From contig CAJUCT010000006.1 of assembly GCA_910585015.1 (NCBI GenBank), positions 8,394 through 72,393 on the forward strand: a DNA stretch of 64,000 bases, written 5' to 3'. Position numbers and translations under genes: made by a program. The stretch is from an uncultured Acetatifactor sp. (GTDB lineage: Bacteria; Bacillota; Clostridia; Lachnospirales; Lachnospiraceae). The notes under the pieces are model-generated. The model had not been told where the DNA came from. It made no database searches and worked only from the letters and a program-made list of their open reading frames with translations. Positions within the stretch are counted from its first letter, which is position 1, and each line of letters starts with the position of its first letter. Shown one piece after another: positions 17,400-26,454 of the stretch.

Positions 17400-18386
17400 T
17401 TGAAAAAGGTTTCCATGCAGGATATTGCCACAGAACTGGGGATATCGAAAATGACGGTATCAAAATGCTTCAAAAACAGCGAGGATATCTCGGAGGAGAC
17501 GAAACAGATTATCCTCAGAAAAGCGGACGAGATGGGATACGAGTATAAAAGGCGTATCAAGTATCGGGTTGCCGTTCTGTTTTCCGAAGTATATTTTGAG
17601 CCCAATGAGAAATTCTACAATGGCCTGTACAGGCGCCTGCAGGAACTGGAATGGGAAAACAACATGAAATTCTCCCTGTTTTATGTCAGCAGAGAGGACG
17701 AGAGATGCAATATGGTCAATGCCGGGGTGGAGGAATATGACGGGATAATGCTGCTGGGGCAGTTTTCCAAGAAGTATGTTCTGTTTTTAATGGGAACCGG
17801 ACGCTCCGTGCTGTGTCTGGATTTCCGCTACCGGGGTGTGGAGACGGACTCCGTGGTTTCAGACAGTTTTCAGGCAAGCTATAATCTGACCTCCCATTTG
17901 ATAGAGATGGGACATCGCAGGATCGCGTTTGTGGGAAATCTGAACTATACCAACAGTGTCAATGACCGTTATCTGGGATATTATAAGGCCCTCCTGGAGG
18001 AGGGAATTGACCTGGAGGCTCAGTACCGGATTGATGATCGGAGGGAGCAGGGGATACTGGAGCGGTTTCTGCTGCCGGAGGATATGCCCTCGGCCTTTGT
18101 GTGCAATAACGATCATACCGCCTATATTCTGATCAAACAGTTGAAATCAGTAGGATTCCAGGTACCTCGGGAAGTGAGTGTAGTGGGCTTTGACGATGTG
18201 CTCTATTCGGAGATTTCCGATCCGCCCATCACTACGGTTCATGTACACCGGCGTTTTATGGCAGAGCAGGCCATTCTGTTGATGAAACGGAGATTTCAGC
18301 AGCCCGATGCCAGGCCCCGGACGATCACCATAGACTGCTCGATTCAATACAGGGAGTCTGTGGCAGGCATATCTAGAGGCGCTTGA
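17400..18386 (+). CDS. LacI-family transcriptional regulator
   Basis: A 328-residue regulator. The N-terminal helix-turn-helix MQDIATELGISKMTVSKCF plus hinge is LacI type, followed by a periplasmic-binding-protein-like sensor domain (FVCNNDHTAYILIKQLKSVG, VVGFDDVLYSEISDPPITTV). I placed the start at TTG 17400 because GGGAGGGAATGT is just upstream and the DNA-binding domain begins there; a longer open frame to 17265 encodes atypical sequence. The shared ATAAACGCTT sites suggest it controls the sugar ABC/GH130 operon and itself. Confidence 0.9.
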   Translation: MKKVSMQDIATELGISKMTVSKCFKNSEDISEETKQIILRKADEMGYEYKRRIKYRVAVLFSEVYFEPNEKFYNGLYRRLQELEWENNMKFSLFYVSREDERCNMVNAGVEEYDGIMLLGQFSKKYVLFLMGTGRSVLCLDFRYRGVETDSVVSDSFQASYNLTSHLIEMGHRRIAFVGNLNYTNSVNDRYLGYYKALLEEGIDLEAQYRIDDRREQGILERFLLPEDMPSAFVCNNDHTAYILIKQLKSVGFQVPREVSVVGFDDVLYSEISDPPITTVHVHRRFMAEQAILLMKRRFQQPDARPRTITIDCSIQYRESVAGISRGA

Positions 18387-18410
18387 TTAAGTTCAGGATG
18401 GAGGTATACT

Positions 18411-19619
18411 ATGAAATGGAATTTTGGCAGGAAAAACAATGCGGAACAGGAGCATGATCCCGAGCCGGACTTGACCAGGCCGGAAAATGCTCTAAGGTAT
18501 GTGCTGCACAGTCTGCATGACAGTTTACAGACTCCCGACCGTGTGGAGGGAGATCATGTCTTTTGCCCCCGCTGGCAGATGACTATTACACCGCAGATTG
18601 AGCAGGTGGACCAGCGGGGAGCGGTGGTCAATTTTTACATCTCCGCGCCCCAGTGGGGGAAGGATTTGTTTGAGTGCAGCGCCGGCATGGGCAGTGACAC
18701 GAAGCAGGCGCTGGGAATGGCCTGCGGTTCCTTTTTGTTTTCTTTTATGGATGGTATTCTTCAGATGGAGAACGGGCAGGCCGACGAAAGCCTGGAGACG
18801 GAATTTGCCGGAAAGGCGCACCGATGGAAGGTGTACTTGAGCAATATCGTGGGCATGGGCAATTGTCCCCAGGTGGATAATGCCCGCGTCTATTGGGAAG
18901 CGCTGAAAGAGGAAGTCGTAAAAAGGCTGGGCAACCAGAAACTCTGCTTTGTAAAAGTCTATGGTTCAAAATCCGGTGAAAATATCACGGCGGAATGCCG
19001 GGTGGACGATGTCAAGAGCGACGCTCTCAGCAGTCTGGTGGAGGCTATGGTAAAGGACTGGGATACTGGTTATTTTGCGTCCCACAAGGCTTTTTTCTTT
19101 ATCCGTCAGGAGGAGGAGACGGTGCAGCCATATCCCTATCTGGGACAGGTGGGTTGGGAGGCCCTGAGAGAGAAAGTAAAGACTGCCGTATTGATGTTCC
19201 ATGCCAGTAAGGACCAGGAACAGTATGACAGTCTGCCCCAGCGGCTTAAGCAGGCGCTGGGAGATGATATTCTGGCGGCGGAGTGCTACTCCTTCCTGCC
19301 GGAGATATGCGCCGAGAACGCATTCAGCCAGATTACCTATGCGGAAACGGTGGACATTCTGCCCCAGGGCAGGAAACCCATCACCTGCTACAAGAGTCAG
19401 CTGGCGGATTACTGGGCGCTGCACGGGGCGCTCTTCTCCCTGTTTGAGGAGGGAATTTTTGGGGAGGATACCAACGATATTTACAGGGAATATATCGGCA
19501 CTAGTGCCATATTTGGCGCAATTTCCCAGGCGAAAGAGAAAGGCGGGGAAAAAGCCATGGATAACGGAAGGCTGTCGGCACTGCTCTTTAATATGGACAG
19601 TGATTTCGAGATACGCTGA
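18411..19619 (+). CDS. DUF6348-like protein
   Basis: A 402-residue soluble protein. The segment KDLFECSAGMGSDTKQALGMACGSFLF near residues 85-110 is what I recall as the DUF6348 family core, with no known activity. No signal or membrane segment. A GATGGAGGTATACT site supports the ATG. It lies after the LacI gene and before the GH74-like gene; its link to glycan use is not evident. The same family is seen beside many unrelated genes. Confidence 0.6.
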   Translation: MKWNFGRKNNAEQEHDPEPDLTRPENALRYVLHSLHDSLQTPDRVEGDHVFCPRWQMTITPQIEQVDQRGAVVNFYISAPQWGKDLFECSAGMGSDTKQALGMACGSFLFSFMDGILQMENGQADESLETEFAGKAHRWKVYLSNIVGMGNCPQVDNARVYWEALKEEVVKRLGNQKLCFVKVYGSKSGENITAECRVDDVKSDALSSLVEAMVKDWDTGYFASHKAFFFIRQEEETVQPYPYLGQVGWEALREKVKTAVLMFHASKDQEQYDSLPQRLKQALGDDILAAECYSFLPEICAENAFSQITYAETVDILPQGRKPITCYKSQLADYWALHGALFSLFEEGIFGEDTNDIYREYIGTSAIFGAISQAKEKGGEKAMDNGRLSALLFNMDSDFEIR

Positions 19620-19748
19620 GAAACGGCGGGGCATTTTACAAATAATTGAAAAAATACATAGCTTTTTCATTCAACATATGGGAAAATGGATATATCGAGT
19701 ATCGTGAAGGCCCGCCACAAAGGCGGCAGGCGGAAAGGCGGGATTCCC

Positions 19749-22142
19749 ATGAAGATTACGAAAAAGCTGTCCTATGAATACCACAACGCTCCCATTCCGG
19801 GAGGCGGCTATGTGACCGGTCTGCTGTACCATCAGCAGACGCCGGGCATACTGTACGCCAGAACGGATATAGGGGGCGTTTATCGTTATGAGCCGGAGCA
19901 AAAGAGGTGGAAGAGTCTGATTGACCATGTGACCATGGAGGATCTGGATGAGTGTTACCCGGCGGCTGTGGCCCTGGATGACAGATATCCAGAGCGGCTG
20001 TATATTGCCAGCGGTGTGGTGAGCAAGGGCGTGGGCAAGCTGTCCATCTCGGAGGACTATGGTGAGACTTTCCGTTACACACAGATTCCTGCGGTGGTAC
20101 ATGGCAATCTCAGCGGCAGAGGCACAGGGCAGCGGCTGGTGGTGGACCCTCAGGACAGCGATACCCTGTATTTTGCCAGTTCCAGGGACGGCTTGCTGCG
20201 GACCCGGGACCGGGGGGAGAATTGGGAAAAGCTTCCTGTGCCGGAGGATTATATGAGCTTTGTATGGGTGTCGGAGGACAGCCGGACTCTGGTGGCAGGC
20301 ACGGCGGGGTACACCAGCCGGGTGGACGAAAGGCTCCGGGGACACAGTCTGTATGTGTCCTACGACGGGGGCGGGAGTTTTGCGCCGCTTCAGGAGCCGG
20401 AAAGTCCCGTTATCTCGGACAGCAGGATGAACGGACTGGTAGCCCAGCGGTATGCTTTTGACGGAAAGTATCTCTTTGTGACCATGTGCGCCACGGGCCG
20501 TTGGAATTATATTGTGGATCTGGGTTACAGTTGTGATACCGGGGATACCATAGGAGGCAAGGTGCTGCGCTATGAGTTTGGGGAGGGCAGGATCGGCGGC
20601 TATACGGATATCACGCCGGACGCGAAGGGCCTGCGGACCGACGGTTATCTGGATTACGGCTTCGGAGGCATCAGCACCTGCAAGAGTATGCCGGGCCTGG
20701 TGGTCTGCGCCACCCTGTGCAAGGAGAAACTGGATGCGGAATGTGTCTATGTGTCCCGGGATTACGGGGAAACCTGGAAAGTGAGCCTGGAGGGCCTGGA
20801 TGTGGGGGACATCTATTTTAACACTTCCTATATGAAGCCGGAGTACAACGGGAACCGCAGCCTGCTGCACTGGGAGAGCGACGTGAAGATTAATCCCTTT
20901 GATCCCAACGAACTGTGGTTTAACTCCGGCACGGGGGTGTTTACCACGGATGCCCTGCTCAGCGACCATCCCCGGTATCATGACTGCTGTGACGGCATCG
21001 AGGAGACGGTACACTTGAATGTATATGGGCCTGTGTCCGGCGAAGTGCAGATGGTGGACATTGTGGGGGATCTGGGAGGATTTGCCTTTCGGGATCTGAC
21101 GAAGCCCTGCCGCAATTCCTTTGACGATGCGGAGGGCAACCGGTATATCACCTGTATCAATGCGGATCTGTCCGATGCAGGCAGCAATCTGGCAATCATC
21201 ACGGCCCGGGGCAACTGGCGTGGGCTGACTAAGGGGGGCCTGGTGCGGACGGAGGACGGTTTCCAAACATTTCAGCGGATTCCCATGCCCTGGGGCCAGG
21301 GGGAGAAGATAGACGCGGCCATGAGGGAGATCGAGCGGCCCAATGTGAATCCGGGCTGGGTGGCCATGTCTCCGGACGGCCTAAACATCGTCTGGTCCAT
21401 CGCGGATATGATCTGGCTTCCTATGGATCTGGTCATCTCCAGTCAGGACGGCGGCAGAAGCTTTGCGCCGGTGAAGGTACTGGGAGCGGACGGAAGCCCT
21501 GTGCCGGTGAGGCAGGTATCCCGGCGCCAAAGGGGGCAGTTCTCCGGGACGTGCATGAAAGTATTTTCCGACAGAGTGGATCCGCGGATCTTTTATGGAT
21601 TTGGGGAGAGCGGCCAGATCTATATCAGCCGGGATGGGGGCGCTGTCTTTGTGGAAAAGCTGCCGGACGTGGTGCAGACGGCGGACGGACAGGCCATAGC
21701 GCAGTTGCCGGCCTGCGACTTTGGCATGATTGACACGGCCAATCGCTCGGAAATCCGGGGGGCCGCAGGGGAAAGCGGCGTGTTCTACATCGCCATGGCC
21801 CAGGAAGGTATGTGGAAGATGATTTATGAGGCGGAGGCTGACCAGCTGATCTGTACACGCCTTAGCGCGGAGGGAGACAGCTGTCTGCGTCTGGGGCTGG
21901 GACTGGGACGGCCCGGCGGCGACTATGTGAGCGAGCCCAAGGCTATCTATCTGTGCGGCAGCATTGACGGGGAGTATGGCTTCTATCGGACGCTGGATCA
22001 GGGGCGTACCTATGAGCGGCTGAACACGGAGAGGCAGATGTACGGCGAGATCAACAGCATGGACGGCGACAAGAGGGTTTTCGGCAGGTTCTTTTTAGCC
22101 ACCGGGTCCAGGGGGGTGATCTATGGAGAGCCGAAGGAATAG
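19749..22142 (+). CDS. GH74-like tandem beta-propeller (xyloglucanase-like)
   Basis: A 797-residue protein. The N-terminus PGGGYVTGLLYHQQTPG followed by YARTDIGGVYRY (about 37-47) is strongly like GH74 enzymes, whose first-propeller Asp in this ARTD motif is catalytic. Repeated SxDxGxxW-type blades (SEDYGETFRY, SYDGGGSFAPL, SRDYGETWKV, SRDGGAVFVE) mark BNR-type propellers. GH74 cuts xyloglucan chains and is normally secreted, but no signal peptide is visible from the start at 19749. An upstream ATG at 19686 would add a basic, non-hydrophobic head. The nearby GH31 alpha-xylosidase-like gene supports xyloglucan oligosaccharide use. The precise substrate is inferred. Confidence 0.75.
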   Translation: MKITKKLSYEYHNAPIPGGGYVTGLLYHQQTPGILYARTDIGGVYRYEPEQKRWKSLIDHVTMEDLDECYPAAVALDDRYPERLYIASGVVSKGVGKLSISEDYGETFRYTQIPAVVHGNLSGRGTGQRLVVDPQDSDTLYFASSRDGLLRTRDRGENWEKLPVPEDYMSFVWVSEDSRTLVAGTAGYTSRVDERLRGHSLYVSYDGGGSFAPLQEPESPVISDSRMNGLVAQRYAFDGKYLFVTMCATGRWNYIVDLGYSCDTGDTIGGKVLRYEFGEGRIGGYTDITPDAKGLRTDGYLDYGFGGISTCKSMPGLVVCATLCKEKLDAECVYVSRDYGETWKVSLEGLDVGDIYFNTSYMKPEYNGNRSLLHWESDVKINPFDPNELWFNSGTGVFTTDALLSDHPRYHDCCDGIEETVHLNVYGPVSGEVQMVDIVGDLGGFAFRDLTKPCRNSFDDAEGNRYITCINADLSDAGSNLAIITARGNWRGLTKGGLVRTEDGFQTFQRIPMPWGQGEKIDAAMREIERPNVNPGWVAMSPDGLNIVWSIADMIWLPMDLVISSQDGGRSFAPVKVLGADGSPVPVRQVSRRQRGQFSGTCMKVFSDRVDPRIFYGFGESGQIYISRDGGAVFVEKLPDVVQTADGQAIAQLPACDFGMIDTANRSEIRGAAGESGVFYIAMAQEGMWKMIYEAEADQLICTRLSAEGDSCLRLGLGLGRPGGDYVSEPKAIYLCGSIDGEYGFYRTLDQGRTYERLNTERQMYGEINSMDGDKRVFGRFFLATGSRGVIYGEPKE

Positions 22143-22175
22143 ATTTTTCTTGACGTTTTAGAGGATACGGATTAA

Positions 22176-22436
22176 AAAAACGAAACCGACATAACACTTG
22201 GCGCTGTGTTAATAGGGACTGAGACATATGGAAAAAATGTCATATGCAAGAATATACAGATTAATGGTTTTTCTTTTAATATGCCACAATATAGATACAG
22301 GATTGCCGGAGTGGAAGCTGAGGATGGAGGTATTGCTCCGGATATCTGCCTGCAGGATACGGAAAATTTGAATTGGGAGGAGATTATGGCGCAATGCGAT
22401 GTGATGTGGGAGGAATGTCTATATGCTAAAATATAA
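22176..22436 (+). pseudogene. C-terminal remnant of an S41 (C-terminal processing) protease
   Basis: The frame after an in-frame TAA at 22173 reads KNETDITLGAVLIGTETYGK and, later, GVEAEDGGIAPDI, which are the two C-terminal signatures of S41 peptidases (GTxTYGKG and GIxPDI). Nothing of the PDZ or N-terminal part is present, so this is a truncated remnant or a reused fragment starting at GTG 22206. It overlaps the start of the ABC exporter gene by 14 bases. The A+T-rich composition matches that gene rather than the GH74-like gene before it. Confidence 0.6.
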
Positions 22437-24021
22437 AAAAATAATAAAAGAGAACATCGGCGCAATTGTCATTGTGTCTATATTGACATTGTTTAGGGCT
22501 TTTTCGGCGTTGGTCATACCGATATCATTTTCCTATCTCTCAGAAGATGGGATCAATGTAATCAGTTTGATAATTCTACTGTTTTTGGTATTGTTGAATT
22601 TAGCTATGAATGTCCTGATTGTTAAGGCGGAAAAGAAGAACACTCTGGCCTTTAAGACAAAATTGCACTTAGAGTTATTCGGGTATCTCTTCAAGGTAAA
22701 TTATAAGTCTTTTAATAAAAACGGCGCGACATATTATATAAATAAGATAGATAACGCTGTAAACCATTATGCGGATTTGATACTGAAAACGCTGCCCATG
22801 TTTGTCAATATATGGATTGTCGTGCTTGTGAGTATATGGGTCATAGGCAGGGTGAGCGTTTGGATGCTGGTTATTTTAGGAGGAATGCTGCTGGTACAGA
22901 ATTTGGGATTTCGGCGCTTAAATAAAGAATTATCCCAAAGATGTGTTAAAATGCAGGATATCACTGCCAGAGGGTATTCCGATATACACTCTGTCTGTGA
23001 AAACATAGATTATATCAAGCAAAAGGATGATCATAAGGGCATCCTCAAGCTGCTGAGAAAAGACGTATATGATATCCACAAGATAAACGCGGAGGTAAAC
23101 GCGTATGCAGGCAATGTCAGCGCGATACTCAGTTCGATAGTAACAAACATGCAATACTTCATGTACATCCTGCTCGGTTACTTTATGGTGGCGGGCCGGA
23201 TAGAAACAAGAGATTTTGTTGTTGTGGCAATGATGGTGGATATATGCTTTTCTTATGTCGGCCAGCTGGTTCGCATGAATTTAAACATGAAAGATGTAAA
23301 TGCCTCATACGATTTCATAGAGAAAGAGTTGAAGGGGGAGGTTGAGGAGGAGCGAGGCAGGGAGATTGATCGAATAGACCAGATTGCCTTTTGTGACACT
23401 TCCATCGGGTATGATGACATATTGTTGTTGGAGAAAGTAAATCTGCGGATAGATCGGGGAGACGTGGTATTTATAAAAGCGGAGACAGGAATGGGTAAAT
23501 CCAGTCTGGTAAAGACATTGGTGGGTTTTTATCGGGCGGAGGGCATATCTATTAATAATATTCCCATGGAGGAGCTATCTGTGGGCTCAGTGAGAAAGAA
23601 GATATTTTATATGTCACAGCAAACCTCTATTATATGCGGATCGCTGGCCGATAACATTTTTATGGGAGAGGAATGTGATCGGAAGGAGGTGGATGAAAAA
23701 CTGGCCGGACTTGGATTTTTTGACAAATTCATGAGCCAGGGGATAATAAGAAAAATGGAAATACAACCCGACGGCGCAAACCTTTCAGGGGGGGACAAGC
23801 AGAAAATCATGGTCTCACGCATATTTGTGGAAGAGCCGGACGTGTTGATTCTGGATGAGGTGACAAGTTCCATGGACACAGAGACATCGAACAGAGTTTA
23901 TGAGGAAATCATAAAGAGGTTTTCGGACAGAATCGTTCTGATTATTTCTCATAATGACAGCGCCAGGAGATATGCGACCCGATGCGTCAAAATAGAAAAT
24001 CATCAGTTGATGGAAGAGTAA
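22423..24021 (+). CDS. ABC exporter half-transporter (membrane domain fused to ATPase)
   Basis: A 532-residue protein with about six membrane segments in the first 290 residues and an ATPase domain afterwards: Walker A AETGMGKSS (about 353-361), signature LSGGDKQK, Walker B VLILDEVTSSMD, and switch ISHND. The fold is that of peptide or lipid exporters. Its DNA is clearly more A+T-rich than flanking genes, suggesting transfer. It is preceded by an S41 protease fragment, and no precursor peptide or immunity gene is visible, so it may be the surviving part of a peptide-export locus. It would act as a homodimer. Confidence 0.85.
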   Translation: MLKYKKIIKENIGAIVIVSILTLFRAFSALVIPISFSYLSEDGINVISLIILLFLVLLNLAMNVLIVKAEKKNTLAFKTKLHLELFGYLFKVNYKSFNKNGATYYINKIDNAVNHYADLILKTLPMFVNIWIVVLVSIWVIGRVSVWMLVILGGMLLVQNLGFRRLNKELSQRCVKMQDITARGYSDIHSVCENIDYIKQKDDHKGILKLLRKDVYDIHKINAEVNAYAGNVSAILSSIVTNMQYFMYILLGYFMVAGRIETRDFVVVAMMVDICFSYVGQLVRMNLNMKDVNASYDFIEKELKGEVEEERGREIDRIDQIAFCDTSIGYDDILLLEKVNLRIDRGDVVFIKAETGMGKSSLVKTLVGFYRAEGISINNIPMEELSVGSVRKKIFYMSQQTSIICGSLADNIFMGEECDRKEVDEKLAGLGFFDKFMSQGIIRKMEIQPDGANLSGGDKQKIMVSRIFVEEPDVLILDEVTSSMDTETSNRVYEEIIKRFSDRIVLIISHNDSARRYATRCVKIENHQLMEE

Positions 24022-24028
24022 ACGTTTA
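24017..24028. promoter_or_regulatory. Perfect LacI/CcpA-type palindrome over a stop codon
   Basis: GTAAACGTTTAC is a perfect 12-bp palindrome with a central CG, as in LacI-family and CcpA (cre) operators. It contains the TAA of the ABC exporter gene and lies upstream of the terminator and of the GH31 promoter. Confidence 0.55.
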
Positions 24029-24034
24029 CATACC

Positions 24035-24079
24035 CCGGATCAGGAATTGTCTTATGATAATTTCTGATCCGGTCTTTTT
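24035..24079 (+). terminator. Intrinsic terminator after the ABC exporter
   Basis: CCGGATCAG-AATT (24035 on) pairs with AATT-CTGATCCGG (ending 24072), followed by TCTTTTT. A strong stem of about 14 bp with one mismatch. Confidence 0.9.
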
Positions 24080-24105
24080 GTAAAGATAAATGCCAGGTGT
24101 GCCGG

Positions 24106-24134
24106 TTGACAGAAGGGCCATTTTGAGGTATATA
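24106..24134 (+). promoter_or_regulatory. Promoter for the GH31 gene
   Basis: TTGACA (24106-24111), a 17-bp spacer and TATATA (24129-24134) give a near-consensus vegetative promoter. The transcript would start near 24141 and include the palindromic element at 24200-24339 in a leader of about 230 nt. Confidence 0.7.
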
Positions 24135-24199
24135 TGGAAATAAGTGACTTCCGGAAAGCCGGCGGGCGGCTTCGGAAGCAAAAGGGGCATGTGTGTAAC

Positions 24200-24339
24200 A
24201 GGCAATTGCGAAAGATTCTCTGCAAGTGACGCGGCTGGTCAATATATACAAAAACGGGCTCCGACGCAGTGGCAAGTCGCCCTTATTTTGTATATATTGC
24301 CCATCCACTGTTACCAGAAAGGGAGTTTCGCAATCGCCT
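24200..24339. repeat. 140-bp imperfect palindromic element in the GH31 leader
   Basis: An inner perfect 14-bp inverted repeat (CAATATATACAAAA at 24240-24253 against 24286-24299) and an outer 14-bp pair with one mismatch (AGGCAATTGCGAAA at 24200-24213 against 24326-24339) are separated by arms of equal length (26 bp each side). The symmetry suggests a MITE- or REP-like element or a large regulatory hairpin. It fills most of the 346-bp gap before GH31. Confidence 0.65.
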
Positions 24340-24367
24340 AATGTGCGCAAATGAGAGAGGAGAAACT

Positions 24368-26437
24368 ATGCGGGTAAGTATGGAGCAGAACAGAATCGTC
24401 ATTATTGACGGCAAAAAGACCCTGTGGCTGGAGCCCTGGGGAAAGGACGCTTTTCGGGTGCGCATGACTGGGGAGGCTGTGATGGACGGGCAGGACTGGG
24501 CGCTGACAGAGCCGACGGCAGACTGCCGGATGGATGTCTCGGTGGAGGAGGTTGACACCACGGATCCCTGGTACGCCACAGAGGAATATGCCAAATATCA
24601 TCAGACCGGCAAGGTATATACGGCCAGAAACGGAAAGATCACGGCAGTGGTGGGCCCCGAGGGCTGGATTAGCTACTACAACCAGAGGGGGGAGCTGCTG
24701 ACCAAAGAGTACTGGCGCAACCGCAACCGTATCAACCGTTACTGCACTTCTCTGCGGATAGATGCCAGAGAGTTAAAGCCCATCCCCGGCAGCACGGACT
24801 ATGAGTTGACCATGCGCTTTGAAGCCTATGACGATGAGAAGATTTTCGGTATGGGTCAGTATCAGGACAAGCATCTGGACAAAAAGGGTGCGACTTTGGA
24901 ACTGGCTCACCGGAACAGCCAGTCCAGCGTCCCCTTTCTGCTCTCCAGCAGGGGTTACGGCTTTTTCTGGAACAATCCCGCCATCGGAACGGCTACCTTT
25001 GCCACCAACCGGACGGAGTGGTATGCCAAGTGTACCAAGAAGCTGGACTACTATATCGTGGCAGGGGATACTCCCTTTGAACTGGAGGAGCGTTACAGCG
25101 AAGTAACGGGGCGCAGTCCCATGATGCCGGAGTATGGCTTGGGATATTGGCAGTGCAAGCTGCGCTACCGCACACAGGAGGAACTGCTGGCAGTGGCCAG
25201 GGAGCACAAGCGACGAGGCCTGCCCATGGACGCCATCGTGGTGGACTTTTTCCACTGGACCCGGCAGGGGGAGTTCAAGTTTGAGCCCAGGGACTGGCCG
25301 GACCCGGAGGCTATGGTCAGGGAACTGCGGGAACTGGGCATCGAGCCGGTGGTATCTGTGTGGCCCACCATCGACGAGCGCAGTGAGAATTTCGGAGAGA
25401 TGAACGACAAGGGCTATCTGGTGGCCCCGGACCGGGGAATGGCTTACCACATGTCCTGGATGGGCAATACCGTGTTCTACGACGCCACCCACCCCGGCGC
25501 CCAGCGTTTTGTATGGGAGAAGTGCAGGGAGAACTATTATGACAAGGGGATCCGGTGCTTTTGGCTGGACGAGGCGGAGCCGGAGTACGGTCCCTACGAC
25601 TTTGATAATTACCGCTATTACGCAGGGCCGGCGCTGCAGTGCAGCAATGTCTATCCGGTGGGGTATGCCAAGGGCTTTTATGACGGCCTGAAAGCGGCGG
25701 GGGAGACGGAGATCCTGAGTCTGGTGCGCTGTGCTTGGGCCGGCAGCCAGAAATATGGAGCGCTGACCTGGTCCGGGGATATCCACTCCTCCTTCCGGGC
25801 CATGCGGGAGCAGCTGCAGGCGGGGCTTAATATGTGCGTGGCGGGCATTCCCTGGTGGACCTCGGATATCGGCGGGTTTATCGGCGGCAATATCCAGGAT
25901 CCATACTTTAAAGAACTGTTGGTGCGGTGGTTCGCCTGGGGGGCTTTCTGTCCGGTATTCCGTATGCATGGGGAGCGTTCCCCTTGGTACGAGAGGGAAG
26001 AAGAGTTCATCAATGGTGTGCGTCAGCTCACCAGCGGACAGGACAATGAGGTGTGGAGCTTCGGGGAGGACAACTATGAGATTCTGAAAAAATATCTCTT
26101 TATCCGGGAGCGGCTGCGCCCCTACATCCGGGAGTGCATGAGACAGGCCAGTGAGACGGGAGCCCCTGTAATGCGTCCGCTGTTCTTTGATTTCCCCCGG
26201 GACAAGACGGCCTGGGAAGTTGAGGATGCCTATATGTTTGGTCCCGATCTGTTGGTGGCTCCTGTGATGGAAGAGGGCCAGCGGGAGAGAGAGGTCTATC
26301 TGCCTGGTGGCTGCCGGTGGACGGACGCCAACACGAAGGAGGTTTATGAGGGCGGCCGCAGGGTGACAGTACCCGCGCCTTTGGATATTATCCCTGTGTT
26401 TGTCAGGGAGGGCAGGTCATATCCCATCTATGAGTAG
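24368..26437 (+). CDS. GH31 alpha-xylosidase-like glycoside hydrolase
   Basis: A 689-residue GH31 enzyme. The catalytic nucleophile Asp is in FWLDEAEPEYG (about D401) and the acid/base Asp in TWSGDIHSSF (about D471); GLGYWQCKLRY and IPWWTSDIGGF are further family landmarks. The WLDEAEPE form is typical of alpha-xylosidase-type members, so removal of xylose from xyloglucan oligosaccharides is likely, in line with the GH74-like gene upstream. No signal peptide: cytoplasmic. ATG 24368 follows GAGAGGAGAAACT; the longer frame upstream runs into the palindromic element and is rejected. Confidence 0.88.
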   Translation: MRVSMEQNRIVIIDGKKTLWLEPWGKDAFRVRMTGEAVMDGQDWALTEPTADCRMDVSVEEVDTTDPWYATEEYAKYHQTGKVYTARNGKITAVVGPEGWISYYNQRGELLTKEYWRNRNRINRYCTSLRIDARELKPIPGSTDYELTMRFEAYDDEKIFGMGQYQDKHLDKKGATLELAHRNSQSSVPFLLSSRGYGFFWNNPAIGTATFATNRTEWYAKCTKKLDYYIVAGDTPFELEERYSEVTGRSPMMPEYGLGYWQCKLRYRTQEELLAVAREHKRRGLPMDAIVVDFFHWTRQGEFKFEPRDWPDPEAMVRELRELGIEPVVSVWPTIDERSENFGEMNDKGYLVAPDRGMAYHMSWMGNTVFYDATHPGAQRFVWEKCRENYYDKGIRCFWLDEAEPEYGPYDFDNYRYYAGPALQCSNVYPVGYAKGFYDGLKAAGETEILSLVRCAWAGSQKYGALTWSGDIHSSFRAMREQLQAGLNMCVAGIPWWTSDIGGFIGGNIQDPYFKELLVRWFAWGAFCPVFRMHGERSPWYEREEEFINGVRQLTSGQDNEVWSFGEDNYEILKKYLFIRERLRPYIRECMRQASETGAPVMRPLFFDFPRDKTAWEVEDAYMFGPDLLVAPVMEEGQREREVYLPGGCRWTDANTKEVYEGGRRVTVPAPLDIIPVFVREGRSYPIYE

Positions 26438-26454
26438 GGAGTTCAAAGCCGATT

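Noticed and set aside
19671..21266. Long minus-strand open frame (531 codons) opposite the GH74-like gene
   Set aside because: The plus strand has recognisable propeller repeats and a better ribosome site; no family features on the minus strand.
22176..24021. A complete bacteriocin or lasso-type peptide cluster
   Set aside because: Only an exporter and a protease fragment are seen; no precursor, cyclase or immunity gene could be supported.
24773..25969. Minus-strand frame (398 codons) opposite GH31
   Set aside because: GH31 catalytic motifs lie on the plus strand across the whole span.
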